A stretch of 64,000 nucleotides of DNA from Rhizobium chutanense (GCF_002531935.1 NZ_NWSV01000003.1:1-64000); one strand, 5' to 3'; positions 35,816-44,500 are shown, numbered from the stretch's first letter. Notes: generated by a model from the sequence alone, not told the origin. Numbers and translations are program-made.

Positions 35816-37108
35816 ATGACACCCGCGCCCGACAAGACACCCGGCTTCTGTCGCGACTGCCTTGCCGAGCAGAAGGGCGAAGCGCGCCGTTGCATTTCCT
35901 GCGGCAGCCCCCGCCTCGTGCGCCATCGCGAGCTCTATGCATTGACGCTTGCGCATATCGATTGCGACGCCTTTTACGCGGCTGTGGAAAAACGCGACAA
36001 TCCGGAACTTGCCGACAAGCCGGTGATCATCGGCGGCGGCAAACGCGGCGTCGTCTCCACCGCCTGCTATATCGCCCGCATTCACGGCGTGCGTTCGGCG
36101 ATGCCGATGTTCAAGGCGCTGGAGGCATGTCCCCAGGCGATCGTCATCCGCCCCGACATGGAGAAATATGTCCGGGTCGGGCGGCAGGTGCGGGCCCTGA
36201 TGCAGGAACTGACGCCGCTGGTGCAGCCGCTGTCGATCGACGAGGCGTTCCTGGAACTCGGCGGCACCGAGAGGCTGCATCACGATCCGCCGGCGCGCAC
36301 ACTCGCCAAATTCGTCCGCCGCATCGAAAAGGAGATCGGCATCACCGTCTCGGTCGGGCTTTCCTATTGCAAATTCCTCGCCAAGGTCGCCTCCGATCTG
36401 CAGAAGCCCCGCGGCTTTTCCGTCATCGGCCGTGAGGAAGCGGTCGAGTTCCTGGCGCCGCGTCCCGTCACCACGATCTGGGGCGTCGGCAAGGCGTTCG
36501 CGGCGACGCTCGAGGCGGACGGCATCCGCACCATCGGCCAGTTGCAGCAGATGGAGGAAAACGACCTGATGCGCCGCTACGGCAGCATGGGCCAGCGGCT
36601 CGCCCGGCTGTCGCGCGGGATCGACGACCGTGAAGTGCATCTCAACGATGCCGCCAAGAGCGTATCGGCCGAGACGACCTTCTTCGACGACATCTCGCGG
36701 TATGAGGAGCTGGTGCCGATCCTGCGAAACCTATCCGAAAAGGTCTCCTGGCGGCTGAAGAAGAACGATATCGCCGGCCACACCGTGGTCCTGAAGATGA
36801 AGACCGCCGACTTCAAGCTGCGCACGCGCAACCGCAAGCTCGAAGACCCGACCCAGCTTGCCGACAAGATCTTCCGCACCGGGCTGGAGCTTCTCGAAAA
36901 GGAGACTGACGGCACCAAGTTCCGCCTGCTCGGCATCGGCGTGACCGATCTCGGCGATGCCGCCCGCGCCGATCCGCCCGATCTCATCGACCGGCAATCC
37001 GGCCGGCGGGCGGCCGCCGAAGCGGCGATGGACAGGCTGCGCGACAAGTTCGGCAAGAACACCGTCGAGACCGGCTACACCTTCGGCAGCGGCAAGCGCG
37101 ATCACTAG
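35816..37108 (+). CDS. dinB: DNA polymerase IV with N-terminal zinc ribbon
   Basis: Pol IV is a Y-family translesion polymerase. The 430-residue protein has an extra N-terminal module with Cys12-x2-Cys15 and Cys26-x2-Cys29, likely a zinc ribbon absent from E. coli DinB. The polymerase follows with [14 protein letters not shown] and the SIDEAFLE acidic pair, then the little-finger domain. An in-frame ATG at 35786 lies inside the predicted -10 and upstream of the LexA box, so the ATG at 35816 is preferred, although no strong ribosome site precedes it. Confidence 0.9.
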   Translation: MTPAPDKTPGFCRDCLAEQKGEARRCISCGSPRLVRHRELYALTLAHIDCDAFYAAVEKRDNPELADKPVIIGGGKRGVVSTACYIARIHGVRSAMPMFKALEACPQAIVIRPDMEKYVRVGRQVRALMQELTPLVQPLSIDEAFLELGGTERLHHDPPARTLAKFVRRIEKEIGITVSVGLSYCKFLAKVASDLQKPRGFSVIGREEAVEFLAPRPVTTIWGVGKAFAATLEADGIRTIGQLQQMEENDLMRRYGSMGQRLARLSRGIDDREVHLNDAAKSVSAETTFFDDISRYEELVPILRNLSEKVSWRLKKNDIAGHTVVLKMKTADFKLRTRNRKLEDPTQLADKIFRTGLELLEKETDGTKFRLLGIGVTDLGDAARADPPDLIDRQSGRRAAAEAAMDRLRDKFGKNTVETGYTFGSGKRDH

Positions 37109-37155
37109 CGCATAACCCCGAAAATCGGAATCGATTTTCGGAAAGGATTATGCGC
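37108..37155. repeat. Palindromic intergenic repeat
   Basis: GCGCATAA...CCGAAAATCG-GAAT-CGATTTTCGG...TTATGCGC forms a large palindrome, followed by AGATTCAAAGTGATAGAGCG. I recall this family as abundant between rhizobial genes. It starts on the last base of the dinB stop codon and may serve as its transcription end. Confidence 0.7.
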
Positions 37156-37254
37156 AGATTCAAAGTGATAGAGCGTCGGGGCTCCGGCCTATAAAATCTT
37201 CCTTAAACTTCGTCCCATAATGTGCCGGACCAGTATTGCGTATGGTTGGGTATC

Positions 37255-38511
37255 ATGTTCTCGCGTCTTGTCTTCGGCCTCGCCTTGCTGTCGGCCACCG
37301 CACTCGTGCACCCTGCTCTCGCCGCGGATGCGCGCACGCTGCAGATCATCGTCTCGAAGGACAAGCAGTCGCTTGCGGTCTATGACGGCACCGAGGTCGT
37401 CGCGACCTCGAAGGTCTCGACCGGCAAGGACGGGCACACGACGCCGAGCGGCATCTTCTCGGTGCTCGAAAAGCAGAAATACCACGAATCCAATCTCTAT
37501 TCGGCAGCGCCGATGCCGTTCATGCAGAGGCTGACATGGTCGGGCATCGCGCTGCACGAATCGAATTCGGTGCCGCGTTATCCAGCCTCGCACGGCTGCG
37601 TGCGCATGCCCGGCGCATTCGCAAAAATGCTCTATGGAATGACCGAGCCCGGCATCCCCGTCATCATCAGCAACAGTGAAGTGGTGCCGCAGCCGATCGA
37701 CCATCCCACCCTTTTCCATCCCGACGCACCGGTGCCGATGCAGCTGCTTTCGGATGTGGAGTTGCGGCCCTCGATGCCCGGCAGCCCCGAAAAACCGGTG
37801 CAGGTGGCGATGAACGACACGGCGGCGATGCCGACGCCGATAGTGCAGCCGGCCGCAACACGCGAAGCCGAGCCGCCGTCCGAGCCGATCAGCATGCTGA
37901 TCACCCGCCGGACGCTGCGCGAGACGGTCATCGACGTCCAGACCCTGCTCAACCAGCTCGGCTTTTCCGCCGGCGATCCGGACGGCTTACTCGGCCCATC
38001 GACCGTGCAGGCGATCAAGGCCTTCAAGACGCTGCGGCCGGCGGAATTTGCCGGCGACAGGAGCCTGATCTCCGACGCGCTGCTCAAGGCTGTCTATGCC
38101 GCAACCGGCAAGGGGGAGCCGCCGAACGGCGTCATCATGGTGCGCCAGGCCTTCAAGCCGATCTTCGAAGCGCCGGTAACGATCGCCGATCCGGACCTGG
38201 CACTCGGCACGCATTTCTTCACGCTGCATGCCGTCGATGAACAAGCCGGCACGGCGGACTGGCTCGGCATCACGCTCGAGAACAATCTCTCCCGCGAGAC
38301 GATGAAGCGGCTCGGGATTAGCAATCAGGAAAGCTCGATCGTCACAGGCAGGCCGATTGCCCGTTCGCTCAGCCGCATCACGATCCCCGACGAAACCCGC
38401 CGCAGGATCGACGCGCTGATCGCGCCCGGCTCGACGCTGACGATCTCCGATACCGGCCTTGGCCGCGAAACCGGCGACGGCACGGATTTCATCACCATCA
38501 CCCGGGGCTGA
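37255..38511 (+). CDS. L,D-transpeptidase with peptidoglycan-binding domain
   Basis: The enzyme forms 3-3 peptidoglycan cross-links or anchors proteins to peptidoglycan in the periplasm. The 418-residue protein has a signal peptide (cleavage after ALA near residue 23). The YkuD domain (about residues 27-140) has the catalytic motif SHGCVRMPG. A peptidoglycan-binding helix bundle follows near residues 220-270 (VIDVQTLLNQLGFSAGDPDG). The C-terminal third is unassigned but has DTGLGRETGDGTDF near the end. An upstream ATG would add 11 residues ahead of the signal peptide. Confidence 0.87.
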   Translation: MFSRLVFGLALLSATALVHPALAADARTLQIIVSKDKQSLAVYDGTEVVATSKVSTGKDGHTTPSGIFSVLEKQKYHESNLYSAAPMPFMQRLTWSGIALHESNSVPRYPASHGCVRMPGAFAKMLYGMTEPGIPVIISNSEVVPQPIDHPTLFHPDAPVPMQLLSDVELRPSMPGSPEKPVQVAMNDTAAMPTPIVQPAATREAEPPSEPISMLITRRTLRETVIDVQTLLNQLGFSAGDPDGLLGPSTVQAIKAFKTLRPAEFAGDRSLISDALLKAVYAATGKGEPPNGVIMVRQAFKPIFEAPVTIADPDLALGTHFFTLHAVDEQAGTADWLGITLENNLSRETMKRLGISNQESSIVTGRPIARSLSRITIPDETRRRIDALIAPGSTLTISDTGLGRETGDGTDFITITRG

Positions 38512-38553
38512 TCACGATCACCCGGGTTGATCGCGATCACCCGGATTGATCAG
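38497..38553. repeat. Three imperfect tandem ~19-bp repeats
   Basis: ATCACCCGGGGCTGATCACG, ATCACCCGGGTTGATCGCG and ATCACCCGGATTGATCAG lie end to end across the L,D-transpeptidase stop and the dnaE stop. The first copy includes the last codons of the transpeptidase gene. Confidence 0.65.
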
Positions 38554-41500
38554 ACAAGCTCAACGTCGACGACGCCGGGGGCGGCGCGAAGGGCAGCGGC
38601 GATCTCCGGCGTGATGCGGTATTTCTCCGACAGCGCCACTTCCACCTCGCGTTTGCCGTCCTCCTTGATGACGATGAAGGAAACGAGGCCGTCGCCCTTG
38701 GCGTTCAGATGGCCGGCGACCATCTTCAGCGGCCCGGAATCTCTGACATAAACGCGCAGTGCCTTCTGCATCTGCAGCGACTTTTCCTCCAGCGACTGGA
38801 TCGTCTGGATGCGCAGGCCGATGCCCTCCGGCCGCTCCTCGCCGGTCGCCGTCAGCACGAAGGATTTTCCCGACTCCAATATGTCGCGGTACTGGTTCAA
38901 CATTTCCGAAAACAGCACCGCTTCGAACTGGCCGGACGAATCCGAAAAGACGATGATGCCCATCTTGTTGCCGGTGCGGGTCTTGCGCTCCTGCTTGGAA
39001 ATGACCGTGCCGGCAAGCCGTGCATTGGCTGCGCCCTGTTTGATCGCCTGCGAAAACTCGGCAAAGGTCTGCACCCGCATCTTCTGCAGGATATTGTTGT
39101 AGGAATCGAGCGGGTGAGCGGTGAGATAGAAACCCAGCACCTGGAATTCCTTGAGCAGCCGCTCCGAGGGGAGCCAGGGCGAAAACGGCGGCAGGGAGAT
39201 TTTTTCGGGGCCCGAGGTCAGGGTGCTGCCGAAAATATCCGACTGGCCGCTCAGCTTGTTTTCCTGGGCGCGCTGGGCATAACCGAGAATGCGGTCGAGA
39301 CCGGCAGCCAGTTGGGCGCGGTCCATATCGAAACAATCGAAGGCGCCGGCAAAGATCAGGCTTTCGAGCACGCGGCGATTGACCTGGCGCGGATCGATGC
39401 GCAGGCAGAAATCCTCGATGCCGGCGAAGGGCTTGTCGCCGCGCACCTCGACGATATGGTCGACGGCGGATTCACCGACACCCTTGAGGGCGGCGAGCGC
39501 ATAATAGACGCGGTTGTCGCCGGTCTGGAAATGGCGGAAGGAGGTTTGCACCGAGGGTGCGATCACCTCGATGCCCAGACGCTTGGCATCCTGGCGGAAA
39601 TCATTGACCTTTTCGGTGTTGGACATGTCGAGCGTCATCGAGGCGGCGAGGAATTCGACCGGATAATGCGCCTTCATATAGGCCGTCTGGTAGGAGACGA
39701 TGGCGTAGGCGGCCGCATGCGACTTGTTGAAGCCGTAATTGGCGAACTTCGCCAGCAGTTCGAAAATATTGTCGGCCTGCGGCTTCGAGACGCCGTTCTT
39801 GACGGCGCCGACGACGAAGCGTTCGCGCTGCTGGTCCATCTCGGCCTTGATCTTCTTACCCATGGCGCGGCGCAGAAGGTCGGCTTCACCAAGCGAATAG
39901 CCGGAGAGCACCTGGGCGATCTGCATCACCTGTTCCTGATAGACGATAACGCCCTGGGTTTCCTTGAGCAGGTGGTCGATCATCGGATGGATCGATTCCA
40001 GCTCCTCGTCGCCGTGCTTGCGGGCATTGTAGGTCGGGATGTTCTCCATCGGGCCCGGGCGATAGAGCGCCACCAGTGCGATGATGTCCTCGATGCAGTC
40101 CGGCTTCATGCCGATCAGCGCCTTGCGCATGCCGGCACTTTCCACCTGGAACACGCCGACCGTCTCGCCGCGCGACAGCATCTCGTAGGTCGGTTTGTCG
40201 TCGAGAGGAATGGCGGCGAGATCGACGCTAATACCGCGCTTGGCGACGAAATCGACGGCGACCTTCAGCACCGTCAGCGTCTTCAGGCCGAGGAAGTCGA
40301 ATTTGACGAGGCCGGCCTGCTCCACCCATTTCATGTTGAACTGGGTGACCGGCATGTCGGAGCGCGGATCGCGATACATCGGCACCAGCTTGGAGAGCGG
40401 ACGGTCGCCGATGACGATGCCGGCGGCATGCGTCGAGGCGTGGCGGTAAAGCCCCTCGATCTTCTGGGCGATGTCGAGCAGGCGCGCGACCACCGGTTCT
40501 TTCGCCGCCTCTTCCTGCAGCTTCGGCTCCTCCTCGATCGCCTTGGACAGCGGCGTCGGATTGGCCGGGTTGTTCGGCACGAGTTTGCAGATCTTGTCGA
40601 CCTGGCCGTAGGGCATCTCCAGCACGCGGCCGACATCGCGAAGGGCGGCACGCGCCTGCAGCGAACCGAAGGTGATGATCTGCGCCACCTGCTCGCGGCC
40701 ATATTTGGCCTGGACGTAGCGGATCACCTCTTCGCGGCGGTCCTGGCAGAAGTCGATGTCGAAGTCGGGCATCGAAACGCGTTCCGGATTGAGGAAGCGC
40801 TCGAACAGCAGCGAAAACCGCAACGGATCGACGTCGGTGATCGTCAAGGCGTAGGCGACCAGCGAGCCTGCGCCCGAACCGCGGCCGGGGCCGACCGGAA
40901 TATCATGCTGCTTGGCCCATTTGATGAAGTCGGCAACGATCAGGAAATAGCCGGGGAACTTCATACGCTCGATGACGCTGAGCTCGAAATCCAGCCGCTC
41001 GCGATAATCCTTTTCCTCGTAACCCGGCGACATGCCGAGCGTTGCAAGCCGCATATCGAGCCCATCGACTGCCTGGCGGCGCAACTCGCTCGCCTCGGCG
41101 CGTTCGGCCTCCTCGGCGTCGTCGGTCGCGCCGGTGAAGCGCGGCAGGATCGGCTTGCGCGTCTTCAGCACGAAGGAGCAGCGCCTGGCGATCTCGATCG
41201 TATTTTCCAGCGCTTCCGGCAGGTCGGCGAAGAGCTTGGCCATCTCGGCCCGGCTCTTCAGATAGTGATCCGGCGTCAGGCGAAAGCGGCTGTCGTCGGA
41301 GACGATGGCGTTGTGGGCGACCGCCATCAGCGCGTCATGGGCGTCGTAATCGTCGCGGGTAGGGAAGAAGGCCTCGTTGGTTGCCACCAGCGGCAGATCG
41401 TTTGCATAGGCGAGCCCGACGATCTTCTGCTCGTGGCGCTTGTCGTAGGTGCCGTGGCGCTGCAGCTCGACATAAAGCCTGTCGCCGAAGAGACGCTTCA

Positions 41501-42047
41501 ACATCAGCAGCCGGGCTTCCGCTTGGGCGGGATGACCGTCCCTGATCGCCGCATCGACCGGTCCGGTCAGAGCGCCGGTCAAGGCGATCAGCCCTTCCGT
41601 GCCGGCCTCTTCCAGCCAAGAGGCTCTGACATGAATGGCCTGGTTGCTTTCACCGCCGAGATAGGCGCGGCTGACGAGATCGACCAGCCGTTCGTAACCG
41701 GCATCCGTAGCAGCCAGAAGAACGATCGACGGCAGCTTGACCAGGGCCTGCTGGCCGCCGCGCTTTTCCGTCTCCAGCCCGTCTTCCATGTCGATCGAGA
41801 CCTGGCAGCCGATGATCGGCTGCAGGCCCTCGTCCATCGCCTTCTGGGAAAATTCGAGCGCAATGAACAGGTTGTTGGTGTCAGTAATGGCGATGGCCGG
41901 CTGGCTGTCGCCGGTCGCCTTGTAGAGGATCTTCTTCAGCGGCAGGGCGCCTTCGAGAAGCGAATAGGCGGAGTGGACCCTCAGGTGGATGAAGCCCGGC
42001 GTGCCGCCGGTCGCCTCAGCCGTAGAACCCTTTGCCGTATCCGCCAT
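38550..42047 (-). CDS. dnaE: DNA polymerase III alpha subunit (DnaE1)
   Basis: This is the replicative polymerase. The 1165-residue protein has an N-terminal PHP domain (FIHLRVHSAYSLLEGALPLK), the Pol III palm with DFDIDFCQDRR, helix-hairpin-helix motifs and a C-terminal OB domain (AGTVISKQERKTRTGNKMG). The length and these blocks match DnaE1, not the SOS polymerase DnaE2. The start MADTAKG has GGAAGG at a good distance; an ATG 15 bases upstream is less well placed. A small SOS-controlled gene lies just upstream on the same strand. Confidence 0.95.
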   Translation of the reverse strand: MADTAKGSTAEATGGTPGFIHLRVHSAYSLLEGALPLKKILYKATGDSQPAIAITDTNNLFIALEFSQKAMDEGLQPIIGCQVSIDMEDGLETEKRGGQQALVKLPSIVLLAATDAGYERLVDLVSRAYLGGESNQAIHVRASWLEEAGTEGLIALTGALTGPVDAAIRDGHPAQAEARLLMLKRLFGDRLYVELQRHGTYDKRHEQKIVGLAYANDLPLVATNEAFFPTRDDYDAHDALMAVAHNAIVSDDSRFRLTPDHYLKSRAEMAKLFADLPEALENTIEIARRCSFVLKTRKPILPRFTGATDDAEEAERAEASELRRQAVDGLDMRLATLGMSPGYEEKDYRERLDFELSVIERMKFPGYFLIVADFIKWAKQHDIPVGPGRGSGAGSLVAYALTITDVDPLRFSLLFERFLNPERVSMPDFDIDFCQDRREEVIRYVQAKYGREQVAQIITFGSLQARAALRDVGRVLEMPYGQVDKICKLVPNNPANPTPLSKAIEEEPKLQEEAAKEPVVARLLDIAQKIEGLYRHASTHAAGIVIGDRPLSKLVPMYRDPRSDMPVTQFNMKWVEQAGLVKFDFLGLKTLTVLKVAVDFVAKRGISVDLAAIPLDDKPTYEMLSRGETVGVFQVESAGMRKALIGMKPDCIEDIIALVALYRPGPMENIPTYNARKHGDEELESIHPMIDHLLKETQGVIVYQEQVMQIAQVLSGYSLGEADLLRRAMGKKIKAEMDQQRERFVVGAVKNGVSKPQADNIFELLAKFANYGFNKSHAAAYAIVSYQTAYMKAHYPVEFLAASMTLDMSNTEKVNDFRQDAKRLGIEVIAPSVQTSFRHFQTGDNRVYYALAALKGVGESAVDHIVEVRGDKPFAGIEDFCLRIDPRQVNRRVLESLIFAGAFDCFDMDRAQLAAGLDRILGYAQRAQENKLSGQSDIFGSTLTSGPEKISLPPFSPWLPSERLLKEFQVLGFYLTAHPLDSYNNILQKMRVQTFAEFSQAIKQGAANARLAGTVISKQERKTRTGNKMGIIVFSDSSGQFEAVLFSEMLNQYRDILESGKSFVLTATGEERPEGIGLRIQTIQSLEEKSLQMQKALRVYVRDSGPLKMVAGHLNAKGDGLVSFIVIKEDGKREVEVALSEKYRITPEIAAALRAAPGVVDVELV

Positions 42048-42129
42048 GACATGCCTTCCCAATCACCCGAATGAATCGGACGCATTGTCGACATAGAGGG
42101 CGATGATGTCCAGAAGAAGTCCCGCGTCC

Positions 42130-42154
42130 GGACCGCATGACAGCCATGCGGTCC
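42130..42154. repeat. Perfect hairpin between microprotein gene and dnaE
   Basis: GGACCGCATG-ACAGC-CATGCGGTCC is a 10-bp perfect stem, 10 bases downstream of the microprotein stop and about 85 bases upstream of dnaE. No T-tract follows on the minus strand, so it may protect a 3' end or act as a weak terminator. Confidence 0.6.
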
Positions 42155-42164
42155 CCTGAAAATT

Positions 42165-42251
42165 TCAGATCGCCATCACGATCAGCGAGAAGCTGGCAAC
42201 GAACATTGCGATGGAGGTGAATGCTGCGATATCACGGATCATGTCAGTCAT
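42165..42251 (-). CDS. SOS-controlled 28-aa membrane microprotein
   Basis: The 28-residue frame begins MTDMIRDIAAFTSIAMF and ends SLIVMAI. It has a short charged N-terminus followed by one membrane helix (about residues 9-28). AAGGAG lies 6 bases before the ATG. The promoter at 42280-42308 has TTGACA as -35, and a LexA box fills the spacer. SOS-induced membrane peptides of this size are known: SidA (29 aa, Caulobacter), which blocks division, and TisB (29 aa, E. coli), which collapses membrane potential. Sequence similarity to either was not tested, so the function is inferred only from control, size and topology. Confidence 0.72.
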   Translation of the reverse strand: MTDMIRDIAAFTSIAMFVASFSLIVMAI

Positions 42252-42279
42252 TTGGCTCTCCTTTACTCGTTATGTTTTC

Positions 42280-42308
42280 AATTTGTTCGATGTATGTTCT
42301 GTTGTCAA
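42280..42308 (-). promoter_or_regulatory. LexA-controlled promoter of the microprotein gene
   Basis: On the minus strand TTGACA (42303-42308) is followed after 17 bases by CAAATT (42280-42285). GAAC-ATACATC-GAAC (42285-42299), the rhizobial SOS box, sits between them. LexA bound here would block polymerase directly. Confidence 0.75.
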
Positions 42309-42545
42309 CAGGAATCTTTTCCTTCTTTCTTGTGTTTGGCGAATCTCGGAAAGCGCTCGGCGATTCGCGTGGTGCCTGGGTTCGATCCGACGGGAGCAGC
42401 CTGCCAGTCCCAATCTTCGACGGATCCGCCATTCTGCTCGGCGGCCGGCCGCCCAAGTCGGTCCCCAGAATTCCGACATATGTTCCCTTTATGTTCTTTA
42501 CATGCCGCGGCATATTTGCCAGCATCCGGCCGAGAGGAGAATGAC

Positions 42546-43010
42546 ATGCTCGACATTGCGATGCTGAACCAATTCATCGTGGAGGCGAAGGCTGCGACCT
42601 ATGTCGGCGGCAGTGTGCCACGCGCACCCTGCCGGCCGGGTTCCCATGATATCGGTTATGAGAGCGGCGACTGGCGCTATCTCGACAGCTATTTCGGCGG
42701 CACCGATTTCGCCGGCCAGGAGGTGGTGTGGTTTGCCGGCGAGCCCGTCTGGGCGATGAATTATTTCGGCTGCGTCATTGCGCCCGAGCTCATCGATGGC
42801 GCTGCAGCCGGGACGGTGATCAAGGCGGCACTATCGACGATGTATCGCGAGGGCCGGTTTCTCGGCGGCATGGAATTCGACCATCCGTTCGGCCGTTACA
42901 TCGACCACAGCGACGGCGGCTGTGCACGCTTCAGCGGCCAGGAATGCATCGTGGTCGAGGGCCGGAGGGCCTATGTGCTCGACTATCGCGGCGGGCTGGT
43001 CATCCCCTGA
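42546..43010 (+). CDS. DUF5680 domain protein
   Basis: The 154-residue cytoplasmic protein matches the DUF5680 pattern: LNQFIVEAKAATYVGG near the start, SHDIGYESGDWRYLDSYFGGTDF, and QEVVWFAGEPVWAMNYFG. The function is unknown. The family often appears as a stand-alone domain or behind a helix-turn-helix. AGGAGA lies 5 bases before the ATG. It is divergent from the SOS microprotein. Confidence 0.75.
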   Translation: MLDIAMLNQFIVEAKAATYVGGSVPRAPCRPGSHDIGYESGDWRYLDSYFGGTDFAGQEVVWFAGEPVWAMNYFGCVIAPELIDGAAAGTVIKAALSTMYREGRFLGGMEFDHPFGRYIDHSDGGCARFSGQECIVVEGRRAYVLDYRGGLVIP

Positions 43011-43167
43011 GTGCTGTCCGGGGAAGTCGGCGAGATCAGCCCCTTGCATCCGGCTGCCGCCACTGACCGGGGTCGAGTCACGTATCTCGACCCGTCCTTC
43101 GGACCCCGCTTGCGGGGCGAAGGAGACATCCCGCGCCTCTCCGTTCCCCGTCCGCCTTTGCGAAAGT

Positions 43168-43194
43168 CCCCTCCCCAACCCCTCCCCACAAGGG
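43168..43194. repeat. Left arm of a mosaic palindrome, interrupted by the IS
   Basis: CCCCTCCCCAACCCCTCCCC plus ACAAGGG is the mirror of the right arm at 44467-44500. The IS target duplication CCCACAAGGG (43185-43194) lies in this arm. The CCGGCTGCCGCCAC core near 43047 also occurs in the repeat at 18025. Confidence 0.75.
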
Positions 43195-44378
43195 CAGGGC
43201 TATCGCATATAAGCAAAGAGCTGGAAGAAGAATTCTTTGTTCCAGTTTGCCCTGCGCATTTTGCTTGCCATGGGCTTGTCGAGAGGGTGGGCTCGCAAGA
43301 TATTCTGTGCCAGCCTGCGGATGACAGCAAGATTTTGCGGTCCGTTGTCCTTGCGGGTTCGAGCATCGTCCTCGTTGAAGATGACGTCGAGGGTCCAGTG
43401 GAGCTGGTTTTCGATTGACCAGTGGGCGCGTACGACTTCGGCGAGTTTTTTCGGCGTGAGAATTTTGGAGAGAGCGATATACCGGACGGCCTGCTTTGGC
43501 TTGCCGTCCGCGCCAGTGCGCACCGCCTCGATGCGGCCGATCGCCTTGAGGCCGGGCAGGCTGGGCCGTTTGGCCAGGCGGTCGACCGGCAGCACCGAGG
43601 CACGGCGCTGCTCCTCTCGGCCATGAGCGCGGTCGCGGGTCTCGAAGACGGCGAGATCGGTCGCCGCCGCAAAGCCGGCTTCGGCGGCTGTGAACAGCGG
43701 TCCATGATTGGCCTTCAGCCCGAGCGCGTAATGCGCCTTGGTCGCAAGCAGCGCCTCGGCCATCGCCGGATGGCAGTGCAGCGCATCCGCCGTCACCGTG
43801 CAGCCCTTCAGCGTCAACGCCTTGAGCACACTGAGCGTCGCCTTGATCTCGTCGCCGCCCGGCGCACGCATCGCTGCGATCGAAAGCCGCGTTTCGACAT
43901 CCCAGACGCTCACCATCAAGGGCGGCATGAAGGCGCGGCCCTTGTCGTATCCCCGCCGCAGCGACTTGCCGTCGATCGCCACTACGCCCTTGGGCGCCGG
44001 CAAGCCGAGCGCGCCCCGCAACGCCGTCATGAAGGCGCCGAACGCACGCTCCAGTTCCGCCGGGTCGAGCAGCCGAAACACCCGGCTGAACGTGTCGTGG
44101 CTCGGCGCGCCATGCCGCAGCGCGACGATCTCGCCAAGTTCTTCTTGCCGCGCCTCGGCGAATTCCGCTATCTCCACGCAAGTCTTGGCACCGCACAACG
44201 TCGCCAAAAGCGCCAGAAACAACAGCTCCCCCAGATCGTGCCGGGCATTCACGTCGCGCGGATCGTGAACTTCTCGCAATATCGAGATCAACAAAGACAT
44301 CGGCTCTCCCCAAATCAGAGAAAGCCGCTACTGAATCCATCAGCTCAACAGACGCAATACTTATATGCGATTCCCCTG
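43195..44378 (-). mobile_element. ISAs1-family insertion sequence
   Basis: The 1184-bp element is bounded by imperfect 19-bp inverted repeats: CAGGGCTATCGCATATAAG on the left (43195-43213) and, on the opposite strand, CAGGGGAATCGCATATAAG on the right (44360-44378), 17 of 19 identical. It is flanked by a perfect 10-bp direct repeat CCCACAAGGG (43185-43194 and 44379-44388). Length, ends and transposase all fit ISAs1. It appears complete. Confidence 0.93.
43200..44300 (-). CDS. ISAs1-family transposase
   Basis: The 366-residue DDE transposase has the family N-terminus (DHPRD-like VHDPRDVNARHDLGELLFLA) and SHDTFSRVFRLLDP. The first catalytic Asp lies in VAIDGKSLRRGYDKG, the second region is GCTVTADALHCHP, and the C-terminal catalytic block is EVVRAHWSIENQLHWTLDV (Glu in YREK-type motif). 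No frameshift or internal stop is visible. Its stop codon overlaps the left inverted repeat. Confidence 0.93.
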   Translation of the reverse strand: MSLLISILREVHDPRDVNARHDLGELLFLALLATLCGAKTCVEIAEFAEARQEELGEIVALRHGAPSHDTFSRVFRLLDPAELERAFGAFMTALRGALGLPAPKGVVAIDGKSLRRGYDKGRAFMPPLMVSVWDVETRLSIAAMRAPGGDEIKATLSVLKALTLKGCTVTADALHCHPAMAEALLATKAHYALGLKANHGPLFTAAEAGFAAATDLAVFETRDRAHGREEQRRASVLPVDRLAKRPSLPGLKAIGRIEAVRTGADGKPKQAVRYIALSKILTPKKLAEVVRAHWSIENQLHWTLDVIFNEDDARTRKDNGPQNLAVIRRLAQNILRAHPLDKPMASKMRRANWNKEFFFQLFAYMR

Positions 44379-44466
44379 CCCACAAGGGGGAGGGACTAAC
44401 CCGGAGTGCCCGCCTCGTTCCACTCGAAACGTCGCAGATATGGGAAAACGGGTGCGTCAGGTTAAG

Positions 44467-44500
44467 CCCCTCCCCCTTGTGGGGAGGGGTTGGGGAGGGG
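44467..44500. repeat. Right arm of the mosaic palindrome
   Basis: CCCCTCCCCCTTGTGGGGAG followed by GGGTTGGGGAGGGG is the inverted copy of the sequence at 43168-43194 plus 44389 onward. Before IS insertion the two arms would have stood about 80 bases apart, just downstream of lolD. Confidence 0.75.

Noticed and set aside
38497-38553. A CRISPR-like array
   Set aside because: The units are directly adjacent without spacers and only three copies exist; no cas genes are in the window.
38550-42047. SOS polymerase DnaE2 because of the nearby LexA box
   Set aside because: Length and sequence blocks match replicative DnaE1, no imuA/imuB is present, and the LexA promoter directly serves the microprotein.
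42221-42544. Plus-strand frames of 90-118 codons upstream of the DUF5680 gene
   Set aside because: They lack ribosome sites and protein character and run through the LexA-controlled promoter. The DUF5680 gene starts at 42546 with AGGAGA.
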